A DNA stretch of 64,000 nt from Sneathiella sp. (GCF_002694385.1 NZ_NZMB01000005.1:174938-238937); one strand, 5' to 3'; shown: positions 1 through 8,888, counted from the stretch's first letter. Notes: generated by a model from the letters alone, not told the origin. Program-made: numbers and translations.

Positions 1-176
1 GCGGATTGCCAGATCAGCGACAGCGACATGGTGCCATGGGCGATGACATCGCCGAAGGGCGTATTTTTCGCAAATTCCGGGTCCATATGGATGGGGTTGA
101 AGTCATTGGTGATGGCCGCATATTTGGCGATGGCGGCCGGATCGACCGCGAGACTGCTTTCAATGAGTTTTCGCAT
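1..176 (-). CDS. MaoC-like dehydratase, partial (3' end outside window)
   Basis: The first 58 codons of a leftward gene that runs off the left edge. The protein carries the MaoC hot-dog hydratase signature: D-F-N-P-I-H-M-D followed by F-A-K-N-T-P-F-G and I-A-H-G-T-M. The Asp and His of this block are the catalytic pair in (R)-specific enoyl-CoA hydratases. It starts 4 bases after the stop of the upstream hot-dog-type gene, so the two are probably translated together and may form a heterodimeric hydratase, as seen in steroid side-chain operons. Its substrate cannot be read from sequence. Confidence 0.82.
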   Translation of the reverse strand, partial: MRKLIESSLAVDPAAIAKYAAITNDFNPIHMDPEFAKNTPFGDVIAHGTMSLSLIWQS

Positions 177-180
177 ATTC

Positions 181-567
181 TCACCCTCCCCAGATGACGC
201 CCATAAGACCTGTGAACAGCAGAGTGCCGTTCTGGTCGCAGGACCGTGTTTCGAAATGGATCCATCTGTTATTCTTGCGCATTTCCTTCTGCTGACAGAT
301 CGTCGTGGTGATGATCTTGTCACCAAGTTTCGGGAGTTTATGCACCGTAAATTCCTGCGTACCGTGAATATTGCCCTTTGGTCGTGGCTCTACAGTGGCA
401 AGAAAAGCACGCATGGTGATGGCGGAAATCATGCCGGGGGGCAAATCCGGCAATTGATCCCTGTCATCGGGAAAGAGGTCAAGAAACTGCTCCATCACCT
501 CGTCATTGAAGTGCTGGATATTTTCGCCGATCATCTGGCCCGGCTGTAATGTGTCGAATGTGTACAT
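181..567 (-). CDS. MaoC / FAS1-type dehydratase-like protein (hot-dog fold)
   Basis: A 128-residue protein of single hot-dog size. It contains a P-P-G-M-I-S-A-I-T-M-R stretch (residues 43-53) and a T-V-H-K-L-P-K-L-G-D-K-I segment like the N-terminal half of MaoC and FAS1-type dehydratases. It lacks the catalytic D-x-N-P-I-H-x-D motif, which the next gene downstream has. Such inactive/active hot-dog pairs commonly assemble into one enoyl-CoA hydratase. It sits between the DUF35 gene (8 bases upstream) and the partial MaoC gene (4 bases downstream). A role as the structural half of a hydratase is inference; family assignment is moderate. Confidence 0.65.
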   Translation of the reverse strand: MYTFDTLQPGQMIGENIQHFNDEVMEQFLDLFPDDRDQLPDLPPGMISAITMRAFLATVEPRPKGNIHGTQEFTVHKLPKLGDKIITTTICQQKEMRKNNRWIHFETRSCDQNGTLLFTGLMGVIWGG

Positions 568-575
568 CCTGATGA

Positions 576-977
576 TTACCCCGCTGCCTTTGCCTGCGGG
601 ATTTTCTGATCACCGCGGGTTTCAAAGGTAAGCTCGATATCCATGCCGATATGAACGTCCTGCACATCGCAGTCGATGACATTCATCATCGTACGAACGC
701 CTTCTTCAAGGTCGATGAGCGCCAGGACATAAGGCAGGTCTTCCTTGAAGGCGGGGCTGGGCGCATGGTTGACCACCGTAAAGGTCGCGACTTTCCCGCG
801 ACCGCTGGCCTGCCGCCATTTCAAGTCGGAGCCATTGCAGTGTTTGCACAATGCGCGTGGATAGAATTGTGTCTTGCCGCAGGAATTGCATTCCTGAAGC
901 AAAAATTTCTCTTCATTACAGGCTTCCCAGAAGGCAACCGTGTCGGGATTGGGGGTTGGGATCGGTTTCATGGTCAT
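576..977 (-). CDS. DUF35 / OB-fold zinc-ribbon acyl-CoA-associated protein
   Basis: A 133-residue protein with an N-terminal rubredoxin-like zinc ribbon (C-N-S-C near residue 30 and C-K-H-C near residue 44) followed by an OB-fold of the DUF35 type (V-A-T-F-T-V-V-N-H-A and a Y-V-L-A-L-I-D-L-E-E-G strand). DUF35 proteins are obligate partners of SCP2-type thiolases and Ltp2 retro-aldolases. Here the gene lies 2 bases downstream of exactly such a thiolase gene. The start ATG-ACC-ATG leaves a choice of two methionines, and either gives an intact protein. It probably binds the thiolase and channels an acyl-CoA; the substrate is unknown. Confidence 0.85.
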   Translation of the reverse strand: MTMKPIPTPNPDTVAFWEACNEEKFLLQECNSCGKTQFYPRALCKHCNGSDLKWRQASGRGKVATFTVVNHAPSPAFKEDLPYVLALIDLEEGVRTMMNVIDCDVQDVHIGMDIELTFETRGDQKIPQAKAAG

Positions 978-979
978 TG

Positions 980-2131
980 TTATTGTCTCCCGAGGATGAT
1001 GGAACAGTGAGCGGATAGAATACCGCCATCACCATGGACAAAAGCGATTTCGCTATCCTCAACCTGACGGCCTGTGGCCTCCCGCCGAAGCTGACGGACC
1101 GCTTCGACCACATGGAACATGCCGCCCGCCGCCCCGGAATGGGCGTAGCTCATCAGGCCGCCATGGGTATTGCAGGGCAGTTTGCCGCCGAGTTTGAGGG
1201 CACCGTCCAGGCAGGCCGGTCCAGCTTCGCCTTTTTCGAAGAAACCTATAGATTCCAGCTCGACCAGCAGGGTGATGGTGAAGCTGTCATATATTTCCGC
1301 AACATCGACATCTTTTGCCGTAATTCCGGCACGCTCAAAGGCGTTGCGCGCCGCGCTTTTGCATCCGAAGTCGACAAGGGAGGGAGCCGCCATGATATGC
1401 TCATGGGTATGGCCCTGGCCGGTGCCCATGATCTCGATTGCCTTCTTGGGGCGGTCGGCGGCAGCATCTGCGGCACTTACCACAATGGCCGCGCCGCCAT
1501 CGGAAATCAGGCAGCAATCCATAACATGCAGAGGGGAGGCAATGATCCGGCTGTTGACCACATCATTGATGGTGATCGGTTCCTTGCGATGTGCCTTGCT
1601 GTTCATGATGGCATATTCACGGGCCGTCACAGCGATGGAAGCGAGATGTTCAGACGTTACGCCATACTCATGCATGTAATTTTGAGCGACCAGCGCATAG
1701 GCGGCCGGGACAGACATGCCATAAGGATGTTCGAACTGGGCATGGCCAACTTTGGCAAGGGTGGCAACCGCGCCGCCCTTTGGCATCCCGGTCATACGGT
1801 TGTCACCGGTAACCACCAGCACATGTTTGCACATGCCGCTTTCAACAAGAGCCGCCGCCTGCATGACCATGACGCAGGCGGTCGCACCGCCGACTTCAAT
1901 GGCGGCGTTAAACTTGGGCTGGATATTCATATATTCACAAAAGACCGAGCTCAGCATCAGATGCGGTTCGGTAAAGGAATAGGCGCAGAGAACGCCATCG
2001 ATATCCGCCTTGGTAAGACCCGCATCGGCAAGGGCGCCGAGCGCGGCCTCGGCATGCAGGGCCATGCAGCTACTGCCCGGAAGTGCACCGACATCCGTGT
2101 CGTACACACCGGTAATCATTGCTTTTTTCAT
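980..2131 (-). CDS. SCP2/Ltp2-like thiolase-family protein
   Basis: A 383-residue member of the non-decarboxylating thiolase superfamily, SCP-x/Ltp2 branch. Visible are the G-G-A-T-A-C-V-M-V-M helix cap (about residues 81-90), an A-E-I-Y-D-S-F-T block and an N-T-H-G-G-L block. The C-terminal motif, where biosynthetic thiolases have C-x-G, is H-G-D-G-G, so the second catalytic cysteine is missing. This pattern, with a DUF35 gene immediately downstream, matches proteins that cleave a beta-hydroxyacyl-CoA by retro-aldol chemistry or act as specialised lipid-transfer thiolases. The function is inferred; a plain thiolase role is less likely because the C-terminal Cys is absent. It is part of the leftward operon with the crotonase 13 bases upstream. 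Confidence 0.85.
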   Translation of the reverse strand: MKKAMITGVYDTDVGALPGSSCMALHAEAALGALADAGLTKADIDGVLCAYSFTEPHLMLSSVFCEYMNIQPKFNAAIEVGGATACVMVMQAAALVESGMCKHVLVVTGDNRMTGMPKGGAVATLAKVGHAQFEHPYGMSVPAAYALVAQNYMHEYGVTSEHLASIAVTAREYAIMNSKAHRKEPITINDVVNSRIIASPLHVMDCCLISDGGAAIVVSAADAAADRPKKAIEIMGTGQGHTHEHIMAAPSLVDFGCKSAARNAFERAGITAKDVDVAEIYDSFTITLLVELESIGFFEKGEAGPACLDGALKLGGKLPCNTHGGLMSYAHSGAAGGMFHVVEAVRQLRREATGRQVEDSEIAFVHGDGGILSAHCSIILGRQ

Positions 2132-2144
2132 ATATAGAGACCTC

Positions 2145-2960
2145 TTACTTTATTTGTTCTTTATCCCAATTGAAGGTGAGGGGTTTCTTATCAAGGAAGC
2201 GGGCGACGGCGTCGTGATGATACTGCGATTCCATGCACATCGCCTGCGCATAACTTTCCATTTCGGACAGGGCCCGCTGATCCAGCTCAAAGGATTTGTT
2301 GAGAATGGTCTTGGACATGCCGATTGCCTCACGCGACGCATTTCTGAACTGTCCGGCGAAGGCAAGGGCGTGATCAAGCAAGTCATTTTCGGGAATAATA
2401 TCCCGGATCATGCCGAGGGATTTGGCTTCCTCCGGCTCAAGGGTGCGTGCCGTGAAGATAATATCCTTTGCCGCCTGTAACCCGACAAGGCGGGGCAGGG
2501 TGAAGAAACCGCCAAGATCGGGGACGAGACCAATGCGTCCGAACACAGCGCAAAAGCGCGCCCGAGGGGAGGCGAAAATGAAATCCGCCGCAAGGGCAAG
2601 GTTGAAACCGGCGCCGAAGGCCGGGCCATCAACCGCCGCGATGACGGGAAGTTCCAGATCGACGAGCTCGCGGAACCACAGATGTAAATCCTGAATGCGG
2701 GTGCGGTTGTCAGTGATCGGGCGGCGGTTTTCGCTGAGCGACTTGAGGTCGCCGCCCGCACAGAAGGCGCCGCCTGAACCGGTGATTACCAGCGCCGCCA
2801 AATCCTTGTCCTGGCGGATTTCCAGGATGATTTCTGTCAGATCCGCCCGCATCTGCAAATTCAACGCATTTCGGGCATCCAGTCGACTCAAGGTTATGAG
2901 GCCAACCCTATCTTTGATTTCATAAGTCAGCGTTTCGAGTTTTTTTGTTTTCCCGCTCAT
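2145..2960 (-). CDS. Enoyl-CoA hydratase/isomerase family (crotonase), isomerase-like active site
   Basis: A 271-residue crotonase. The oxyanion-hole segment A-F-C-A-G-G-D-L-K is present. The first catalytic Glu of true hydratases is Asn (G-A-G-F-N-L-A-L-A), and the second Glu position reads G-R-I-G-L-V-P-D-L-G-G. The Asp in V-P-D is the residue used by PaaG-type and other enoyl-CoA isomerases, so isomerisation is more likely than hydration. It lies between the acyl-CoA dehydrogenase and the thiolase of the same leftward operon, where it could reposition a double bond produced by the dehydrogenase. Confidence 0.88.
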   Translation of the reverse strand: MSGKTKKLETLTYEIKDRVGLITLSRLDARNALNLQMRADLTEIILEIRQDKDLAALVITGSGGAFCAGGDLKSLSENRRPITDNRTRIQDLHLWFRELVDLELPVIAAVDGPAFGAGFNLALAADFIFASPRARFCAVFGRIGLVPDLGGFFTLPRLVGLQAAKDIIFTARTLEPEEAKSLGMIRDIIPENDLLDHALAFAGQFRNASREAIGMSKTILNKSFELDQRALSEMESYAQAMCMESQYHHDAVARFLDKKPLTFNWDKEQIK

Positions 2961-2995
2961 TTTCTTATACTCCCAGGATTTCTTTATGGTGTTTT

Positions 2996-4132
2996 TTATA
3001 GGTCGAGGCTACGGGCAATGATATTCCGCTGGATTTCGCTGGTTCCCTCGCCGATGACGTAGACGAAGGCGTCCCTGTGGAAGCGGCCGACAGGATACTC
3101 CCGCATGATACCGGCGCCGCCATGAATGCGGATGGCGTGTTCCGATGCCTTTAAGGCGACCTCGGAGGATATCAGCTTTGCCTTAGCGGCGATTGCGTTG
3201 GTCAGGGTTTCCTGATCGACGCACCAGGCGGCATGATAGACAATCCATTTCGCGGCTTCAATATTGGCCGCCATGTCGGCCAACTTGTGGGCGATGGCCT
3301 GAAAATCGCTGACTTTCCGGTTGCCGATCTTGCGATCGCGGGCATAGCTGACGGAGGCATCCAGCGCGGCGCGAGCAATTCCAAGCGAATTTGCGGCAAC
3401 CCCGACGCGATTTTCGGTCAATGATTCGAGGATAACCGGATAGGTGCCGGTCTCCCCGCCCAGTAAGCAGTCATCAGGGACAAAAGCATCATTAATGAAT
3501 ATGAGGCCGGTTTCAGAACTGCGGATCCCTTCTTTTTTCAGCTTGTGAATCTCGAAACCCTTGTTAGGCATTTCAACTATAAAGAGACTGATGGATTCAG
3601 GGCGCTGCTCCGGTGCGGTGCGGGCCGCCACCAGAATAAAATCGGCAATCGGGGCATTGGTGATATACATTTTGGAGCCGTTCAGCTTCCATCCGCCATC
3701 GACTTTTTCAGCCCGCGTTTTGAGGGCGCGAATATTCGAGCCAACATCCGGTTCGCTTAGTCCGAAAGCGGCAATCTTGTCCCCGCGGATTGCCGGCTTG
3801 AAGAATCGTTCTTTCTGTTCTTCGGTGCCGGTTTTCCAGATTGGCCAGATGCCAAGGTGGGAATGGGCGGACATGCTGGAGGCAAATGCCTGGCTGATGT
3901 AGCTGAGCTCCTCCCGGATGATGCAATCGCTGATTTTGTCCATGCCGGTTCCGCCGCTTTCTACCGGATACCGGGTTCCGAGGATACCAAGCTCTCCCCA
4001 TTTTTTGAACATTTCCCGGGGAAAAGATTCTGTCTCTTCCGCTTCAAATACGAGAGGTTTTATTTCTGTTTCGCAAAAACGCTTGATCGTTTCACGAATT
4101 TGTTGTTGTTCCTCTGTGAAGGTGAAGTCCAT
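2996..4132 (-). CDS. Acyl-CoA dehydrogenase
   Basis: A 378-residue FAD-dependent acyl-CoA dehydrogenase that forms a 2,3 double bond in an acyl-CoA. The N-terminal [10 protein letters not shown] start is preceded by GGGAG seven to eight bases upstream, which decides this start over an in-frame ATG 28 codons earlier. Visible family blocks are [10 protein letters not shown] in the flavin/substrate region, [11 protein letters not shown], and the C-terminal G-E-G-T-S-E-I-Q-R, whose Glu is the usual catalytic base. It is first gene of the leftward operon and divergent from the TRAP operon. The chain-length specificity cannot be read. Confidence 0.92.
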   Translation of the reverse strand: MDFTFTEEQQQIRETIKRFCETEIKPLVFEAEETESFPREMFKKWGELGILGTRYPVESGGTGMDKISDCIIREELSYISQAFASSMSAHSHLGIWPIWKTGTEEQKERFFKPAIRGDKIAAFGLSEPDVGSNIRALKTRAEKVDGGWKLNGSKMYITNAPIADFILVAARTAPEQRPESISLFIVEMPNKGFEIHKLKKEGIRSSETGLIFINDAFVPDDCLLGGETGTYPVILESLTENRVGVAANSLGIARAALDASVSYARDRKIGNRKVSDFQAIAHKLADMAANIEAAKWIVYHAAWCVDQETLTNAIAAKAKLISSEVALKASEHAIRIHGGAGIMREYPVGRFHRDAFVYVIGEGTSEIQRNIIARSLDL

Positions 4133-4317
4133 CAAGTGGCTCCCTTTGTTGCCGGAGTTATTAAAAAGGATATCAGATATCGTGTTGGACTGGTGCAATC
4201 CAAAAACATATTGCATTCTTTATAAAAAACGATATTCTGTAAAGAGAATTTTTGAGACGCTGCGGCACTTGTGAAACAGTGTCCTGATAATTTATAAAGT
4301 TCTATTCGGGAGGGTAG
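4133..4317. promoter_or_regulatory. Divergent control region, acyl-CoA operon / TRAP operon
   Basis: A 185-base AT-rich gap between divergent operons. It holds a GATATC-A-GATATC tandem at 4169-4181, an ACGATATTC element at 4229-4237 that recurs upstream of the CitE operon, and a rightward promoter candidate TTGTGA (4269-4274), 17 bases, TTATAA (4292-4297). The ribosome site GGGAGGG precedes the DctQ start. The repeats are seen directly; regulator binding, possibly by an IclR protein in this window, is inference. Confidence 0.45.
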
Positions 4318-4851
4318 ATGATAAAGCGGTTTCTCGATCGTATCACCTCGAGTTTTACAATACTGTCCGGCCTGGCGCTGATCTTTATGTTGTTGCAGAT
4401 CAGCGTGGACGTATTTTGTAAATATGTTTTCAACACTCCATTGCTGTGGACGATGGATGTGGTTGCCTCCTATATGATGGTGGCGATTGTATTCCTTCCG
4501 TTGGCGGAGGTGGAGCGTAAAAACAGTCATATTCGAGTTGAGCTGCTGATCCAGGGTATGAGTTACCCGGTTCGGCGTGTAATGGTGGCTTTCTCCACAA
4601 TTGTTTCAATTGTTTACTTTGCTGCGCTGACCTGGCGCACCTGGGGCGATGCCATCGATAAATTTCATATTGGCGAATATGTGATGGGTGAGGCGCAGGT
4701 AACTGTGTGGCCGAGTCGTTTCTTCTTGCCCATTGGCTGTGCCGTACTGGTGCTATTGCTGCTGTACAAGCTGTGGCGCTACATCACGGACAAAGAGTTT
4801 CTAGAAGAAGAAGAAAAGCTTGCAGCCTCGGGAGAACTTTTCGATGAGTGA
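4318..4851 (+). CDS. TRAP transporter small membrane subunit (DctQ-like)
   Basis: A 177-residue inner-membrane protein with four hydrophobic segments (about 15-40, 50-68, 90-110, 132-155), the usual DctQ size and layout. It contains the V-D-V-F-C-K-Y-V-F-N motif after the first helix and P-L-A-E-V-E-R-K-N-S-H-I, both typical of the family. DctQ links the periplasmic binding protein and the DctM channel in Na+-driven uptake of organic acids. The end overlaps the DctM start as ATGAGTGA, so translation is coupled. Expressed from the divergent promoter region upstream. Confidence 0.93.
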   Translation: MIKRFLDRITSSFTILSGLALIFMLLQISVDVFCKYVFNTPLLWTMDVVASYMMVAIVFLPLAEVERKNSHIRVELLIQGMSYPVRRVMVAFSTIVSIVYFAALTWRTWGDAIDKFHIGEYVMGEAQVTVWPSRFFLPIGCAVLVLLLLYKLWRYITDKEFLEEEEKLAASGELFDE

Positions 4852-6151
4852 TATTCAGATTGGTTTTCTTGGGCTGGCCATCATGGTCGTGCTCATGCTG
4901 CTCTATGTCCCGGTTGGTGTGGCATTGGGGCTTGTCGGGGCTGTCGGTATCTTTTTCGTGCTTGGCAGTGGCGCCATGTGGGGGATTATTACGGCAATTC
5001 CCTATGACTTTGCTGCTCACTGGACGTTGAGCTCGGTGCCGATGTTCCTGTTGATGGGATATGTGGCTTATCATGCGAACCTGACGGACGGACTGTTCCG
5101 GATGGCGCGTCTCTGGTTATCGGCTTTGCCGGGCGGACTTGCGATTGCTTCCATCGGCGGCGCTGCAGGTTTCTCCGCAGTGACGGGATCAAGCCTGGCT
5201 TGCGCGGCGGCGATGGGGCGGATTGCAGTTCCGGAAATGCTGCGCTACAACTATGATAAAGGGCTCGCTTCCGGTGTTGTTGCGGCGGCCGGTACGATCG
5301 GTTCGATGATCCCGCCCAGCATCATGCTGCTTATCTATGGCGTTTTTGCGGAAGTCCCCATCGGCAAGCTGTTTGTGGCCGGTGTTATCCCGGGTCTTCT
5401 GACGGCTCTCATGTTCGCCCTGATGGTTGTCGCGCGCGTCAAGATAAACCCGTCGCTTGCACCCTCACTTGATGCGCGGCCGACCTGGGGCGAACGGTTT
5501 ATGTCGCTCAGCGAAACCTGGCCGATTATGGTGATCATCATTTCGGTGATCGGCGGGTTGTTCCTGGGTGTCTTTACCCCGACGGAAGCGGGCGCCGCCG
5601 GTGCCTTCATGGCCTTTGTCGTTGCCGGGCTGCGGCGCAAGCTGAATGTCGATCTGATCAAGAAATCCGTATCGGAAACGCTGGTCAGTACGGCGTCAAT
5701 CTTTGTGATTGCAATCGGGGCGGCCATTCTGACGCGCTTCCTGGCGTTGACCGGCGTTCCGGACTTCCTGTCAGACTTTGTTCTGGATGCGGCGGTCAAT
5801 CCGTTCACTATTCTGATGGGAATGGCCGTTGTCTATCTGATCCTGGGGATGTTCCTGGATCCGATCGGCATCATGCTGCTGACACTGCCGATTTTCCTGC
5901 CGGTTGTCGAGGCGGCGGATATCAACCTGATCTGGTTCGGTATCCTGATTGCCAAATTCCTGGAAATCGCGCTGATCACGCCACCGGTCGGACTTAATGT
6001 TTTCGTTATCAAGGGGATTGTGGGTGACGCAATATCCACGGTAACGATCTTTAAGGGGATCGTGTGGTTCCTGGTTGCGGATCTGGTCACTATGACTTTG
6101 CTGATCGTGTTCCCGCAATTAAGCCTTTGGTTGCCGGCCCTGATGGATTAG
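4844..6151 (+). CDS. TRAP transporter large permease subunit (DctM-like)
   Basis: A 435-residue, strongly hydrophobic protein with roughly 12 membrane segments. Family landmarks are V-P-M-F-L-L-M-G-Y, the G-S-M-I-P-P-S-I-M-L-L-I-Y-G block, T-P-T-E-A-G-A-A-G-A, and the late T-P-P-V-G-L-N-V-F-V-I block. The start is chosen at the ATG overlapping the DctQ stop, with GGGAGAAC upstream, not the ATG eight codons earlier. It forms the Na+-coupled translocation path and works with the DctQ before it and the DctP genes after it. Confidence 0.95.
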   Translation: MSDIQIGFLGLAIMVVLMLLYVPVGVALGLVGAVGIFFVLGSGAMWGIITAIPYDFAAHWTLSSVPMFLLMGYVAYHANLTDGLFRMARLWLSALPGGLAIASIGGAAGFSAVTGSSLACAAAMGRIAVPEMLRYNYDKGLASGVVAAAGTIGSMIPPSIMLLIYGVFAEVPIGKLFVAGVIPGLLTALMFALMVVARVKINPSLAPSLDARPTWGERFMSLSETWPIMVIIISVIGGLFLGVFTPTEAGAAGAFMAFVVAGLRRKLNVDLIKKSVSETLVSTASIFVIAIGAAILTRFLALTGVPDFLSDFVLDAAVNPFTILMGMAVVYLILGMFLDPIGIMLLTLPIFLPVVEAADINLIWFGILIAKFLEIALITPPVGLNVFVIKGIVGDAISTVTIFKGIVWFLVADLVTMTLLIVFPQLSLWLPALMD

Positions 6152-6266
6152 ATACGGCGGTAGTATAAGAAGAAAAACGGCGGCCTGCAGGGTGTGTATT
6201 GCGACTGTGTCACAAGTTGATCCTGCGGGTCCAAAATAAAGAATCAAAAAGGAGAGGATGAATATC

Positions 6267-7406
6267 ATGAAAATTGAATTTTCTAAAGTTTCACTGGTTG
6301 CGGGACTGGCGCTGGCTGCGTCGGTATCCTTTACCAGTGTGTCGTCGGCGGACGAAGGGCGCTTTGCGTCGTTCGTTTCTCCGAAAAACCCGGTCGTTGA
6401 ATATGGCGCGGTTCCGTTTATTGAGCGGGTTAGCAAGGAAACCAATGGTGAGCTGACCTACAAGATGTTCTCGGGCGGCTCCCTGCTGGGCGGCAAGAAC
6501 ATGGTTAGCGGGCTTGCCGATGGTGTGGCCGATATCGGTCAGATCGTGTTCGGTTACTATCCGGCAGAGTTTCCCTATGCCAGCCTGATCGCCGATATGG
6601 CCATCTATGGTAAATATGCACCGGCTGTGGCCGCTGCAGTCACGGAATTCAACTTCCTTAACTGCGCCGGATGTCTGGAAGACTACAAGCGTAACAGCCT
6701 TGTTATCCTTGGCTCCACCAGCACCTCGGCCTACCAGCTGCTGGCCAAGGAAGATGTGAGCTCGGTTGAGTCTCTGAAGGGCAAGAAGATCCGCACGGCG
6801 GGTGCCCTGTGGTCGCGTTGGGCAACCTCTGTGGGTGCCGTTCCGGTTTCCGCACCGTCCAGCGAAATGTATGAGCAGATGTCCCGCGGCATGGTGGAAA
6901 TTGCTATTCAGCCGACAGGCGCCCTGAAAAGCCACAGCATCTGGGATATTGGCAAAGATGTTGTCATGCTGAACCTCGGTACCTATCCATCATGGGGTGT
7001 CTTCTCTGTCAGCGCCAAACATTGGGCCTCGCTCTCGAATGAATATCGTTCAATTCTGATGAAGAATGCGGCGATTGGCGTGATTGATTCCGCTCTCGGT
7101 TACATGGCCCTCGATGAGGAAGTGGAAGCCGTAGCGGCAGAGAAGGGTGTTAACCTGATTGAACCGTCTGAAGGCCTCAAGAACTCCGTTACCGAGTTCC
7201 TCAAGAATGACCGGGCAACCGTGATTGAGATGGCGAAGACCAAGTACAAAATCGCCGATCCCGAGCCGTTGATGGACAAGTATGTCGAGCTCATCAACAA
7301 GTGGGAAGCGAAGTTCGAGCCGATCCGCGGCGACCGCGACGCCATGGCACAGATGCTTTGGGACGAAGTGATGTCCAAGGTTGATGTGGCAACCCTCGGC
7401 AAATAA
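6267..7406 (+). CDS. TRAP transporter substrate-binding protein (DctP-like), copy 1
   Basis: A 379-residue secreted binding protein. A signal peptide spans about residues 1-28 (K-I-E-F-S-K, hydrophobic core, A-D-E after the cut). The mature part has the DctP fold, with G-K-K-I-R-T-A-G-A-L-W-S-R-W around residues 172-185, whose Arg normally binds the substrate carboxylate. Two cysteines spaced C-x-x-C sit at residues 133 and 136. AGGAGAGG stands nine bases before the chosen ATG; an ATG three codons earlier is too close to it. A strong terminator follows. The next gene is a same-length paralogue. The ligand is unknown, probably a carboxylate. Confidence 0.93.
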   Translation: MKIEFSKVSLVAGLALAASVSFTSVSSADEGRFASFVSPKNPVVEYGAVPFIERVSKETNGELTYKMFSGGSLLGGKNMVSGLADGVADIGQIVFGYYPAEFPYASLIADMAIYGKYAPAVAAAVTEFNFLNCAGCLEDYKRNSLVILGSTSTSAYQLLAKEDVSSVESLKGKKIRTAGALWSRWATSVGAVPVSAPSSEMYEQMSRGMVEIAIQPTGALKSHSIWDIGKDVVMLNLGTYPSWGVFSVSAKHWASLSNEYRSILMKNAAIGVIDSALGYMALDEEVEAVAAEKGVNLIEPSEGLKNSVTEFLKNDRATVIEMAKTKYKIADPEPLMDKYVELINKWEAKFEPIRGDRDAMAQMLWDEVMSKVDVATLGK

Positions 7407-7739
7407 AGCGAAATGAAGAGCCGGGCAAATTGTCCGGCTCTTTTCTTTTTTCCTGCGATCTCCGGGAGGTGCTCGAAAGAGCAGGGATCAATCCGTATCG
7501 GGAAAAATGAAGGAAGGCGTCGGCTTTCGTCGGCACAGGAATACGGAATGAAGATCTGATCGGCGGGCTCGCCCGACCGAACATGATCGGCGACATTGTT
7601 TTTTATCACAAGGAATAACAGGCACAAACGGCGAGGTCGTCTCGCGGTACGGGATCCGCTGTGCGGATAAGGCAAGCAAACATGGTTTCTTGCGCAGCTT
7701 GAAAAAGCTGATTTTACTCACAATAAAAAAGGGAAGAAA
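7407..7739 (+). other. Intergenic stretch between the two DctP genes
   Basis: A 333-base non-coding gap. Its first part is the terminator at 7417-7450. The remainder shows no convincing gene; short reading frames there lack ribosome sites. A run AAAAAAGGGAAGAAA directly before 7740 supplies the Shine-Dalgarno for DctP copy 2. A separate promoter for copy 2 is likely because of the terminator, but I cannot place one with confidence. Confidence 0.5.
7417..7450 (+). terminator. Rho-independent terminator after DctP copy 1
   Basis: A perfect 8-base stem AGAGCCGG / CCGGCTCT (7417-7424 and 7434-7441) with a nine-base loop, followed by a T-rich run TTTCTTTTTT. It closes the TRAP operon, or limits read-through into the second binding-protein gene. 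Confidence 0.85.
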
Positions 7740-8879
7740 ATGCGAAAATTACGAACAATGGCACCAGTTGTTGCGGCATTTACGCTCATTGCATCAGTGG
7801 CTGTTTCAGGAAATGCAACAGCGGAGGAGGCACGCTACGCCACGTTTCTGCCGCCGAAAAATCCGGCTGTCGAATATGGCGCGGTTCCGTTCATGGAGCG
7901 TGTTGAAAAGGATTCGAACGGGGAAATGAGCTACAAGCTCTTTGCCGGCGCCTCCTTGCTCGGCGGCAAAAACATGCTGCATGGACTACGGGATGGCGTT
8001 GCGGATATCGGCCAGATTATCTTCGGTTATTTCCCCTCTGAACTTCCTTATGCGGCCCTTGTTGCCGATATGGCCATTTATGGCAGCTTCCCTCCGGCCG
8101 TGACGGCGGCTGTGACAGAATTCAATTTTCTCCACTGTCAGGGCTGTCTGGATGGATATAAGGAAAATGGCATTGTCGTTCTTGGCTCGGTCAGCACATC
8201 TCCTTATCAGCTTCTTGGCAAGGAAGACCTGAGCACCGTTGAAAGCCTGAAGGGCAAGAAAATCAGGACAGCGGGCGCCTTGTGGTCACGCTGGGCCAGC
8301 TATGTGGGCGCCGTTCCGGTCTCCATTGCCGGTGATGGGATGTATGAAGCCCTTTCACGCGGCCAGGTGGATGTGATCATGCAGCCGGTTGGCGCGCTGC
8401 GCAGTTACAGCTTCTGGGATATAGCCCGCAAGGCAACGCTGCTGAACCTCGGCACCTATCGGTCCTGGGGTATTTATTCCATCAGTTTGAAATACTGGAA
8501 CAGTCTGACAGTCCCGCAACGTGAAATCCTGATGCGGAATGCCGCTATCGGCCTGATCCAGACATCCAAGGGCTATATGAAGGCAGATGAAGAGGTTACG
8601 GCGCTGGCCGATGAAAAGAAGCTTGAGTTCTATGAGCCATCAGACGAGTTGAAAAAGTCGGTTGAAGAATTCCTCAAGGCGGACCGGGCAACCGTTGTCG
8701 AAACCGCTAAAATCAAATATCAGATCGCCGATCCTGAGCCGCTCATGGACAAGCTGGTCGAACTGATCGGCAAGTGGGAAAAGCAGTTTGAACCCATCAA
8801 GAATGACGAGGCGGCCATGGCCGACATGCTGTGGGATCAGGTTCTCTCTAAGGTTGATGTCCGGACACTCGGGCAGTAA
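7740..8879 (+). CDS. TRAP transporter substrate-binding protein (DctP-like), copy 2
   Basis: A 379-residue paralogue of the preceding binding protein. It has the same length and aligns without gaps through at least residue 180, including Cys133 and Cys136 (L-H-C-Q-G-C-L) and the G-K-K-I-R-T-A-G-A-L-W-S-R-W ligand region with Arg176. A signal peptide (M-R-K-L-R-T, hydrophobic core, N-A-T-A before E-E-A) covers about residues 1-28. Differences cluster at V-S-I-A-G-D-G-M-Y-E versus V-S-A-P-S-S-E-M-Y-E, close to where DctP proteins contact the ligand. Both may serve the same DctQM. Duplication and divergence in ligand range is inference. Confidence 0.93.
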   Translation: MRKLRTMAPVVAAFTLIASVAVSGNATAEEARYATFLPPKNPAVEYGAVPFMERVEKDSNGEMSYKLFAGASLLGGKNMLHGLRDGVADIGQIIFGYFPSELPYAALVADMAIYGSFPPAVTAAVTEFNFLHCQGCLDGYKENGIVVLGSVSTSPYQLLGKEDLSTVESLKGKKIRTAGALWSRWASYVGAVPVSIAGDGMYEALSRGQVDVIMQPVGALRSYSFWDIARKATLLNLGTYRSWGIYSISLKYWNSLTVPQREILMRNAAIGLIQTSKGYMKADEEVTALADEKKLEFYEPSDELKKSVEEFLKADRATVVETAKIKYQIADPEPLMDKLVELIGKWEKQFEPIKNDEAAMADMLWDQVLSKVDVRTLGQ

Positions 8880-8888
8880 GGCGCAAGG

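Noticed and set aside
1034-2137. Long reading frame on the strand opposite the thiolase gene
   Set aside because: It mirrors a clear thiolase-family gene, has no recognisable motifs and no ribosome site; it is a by-product of GC-rich codon use.
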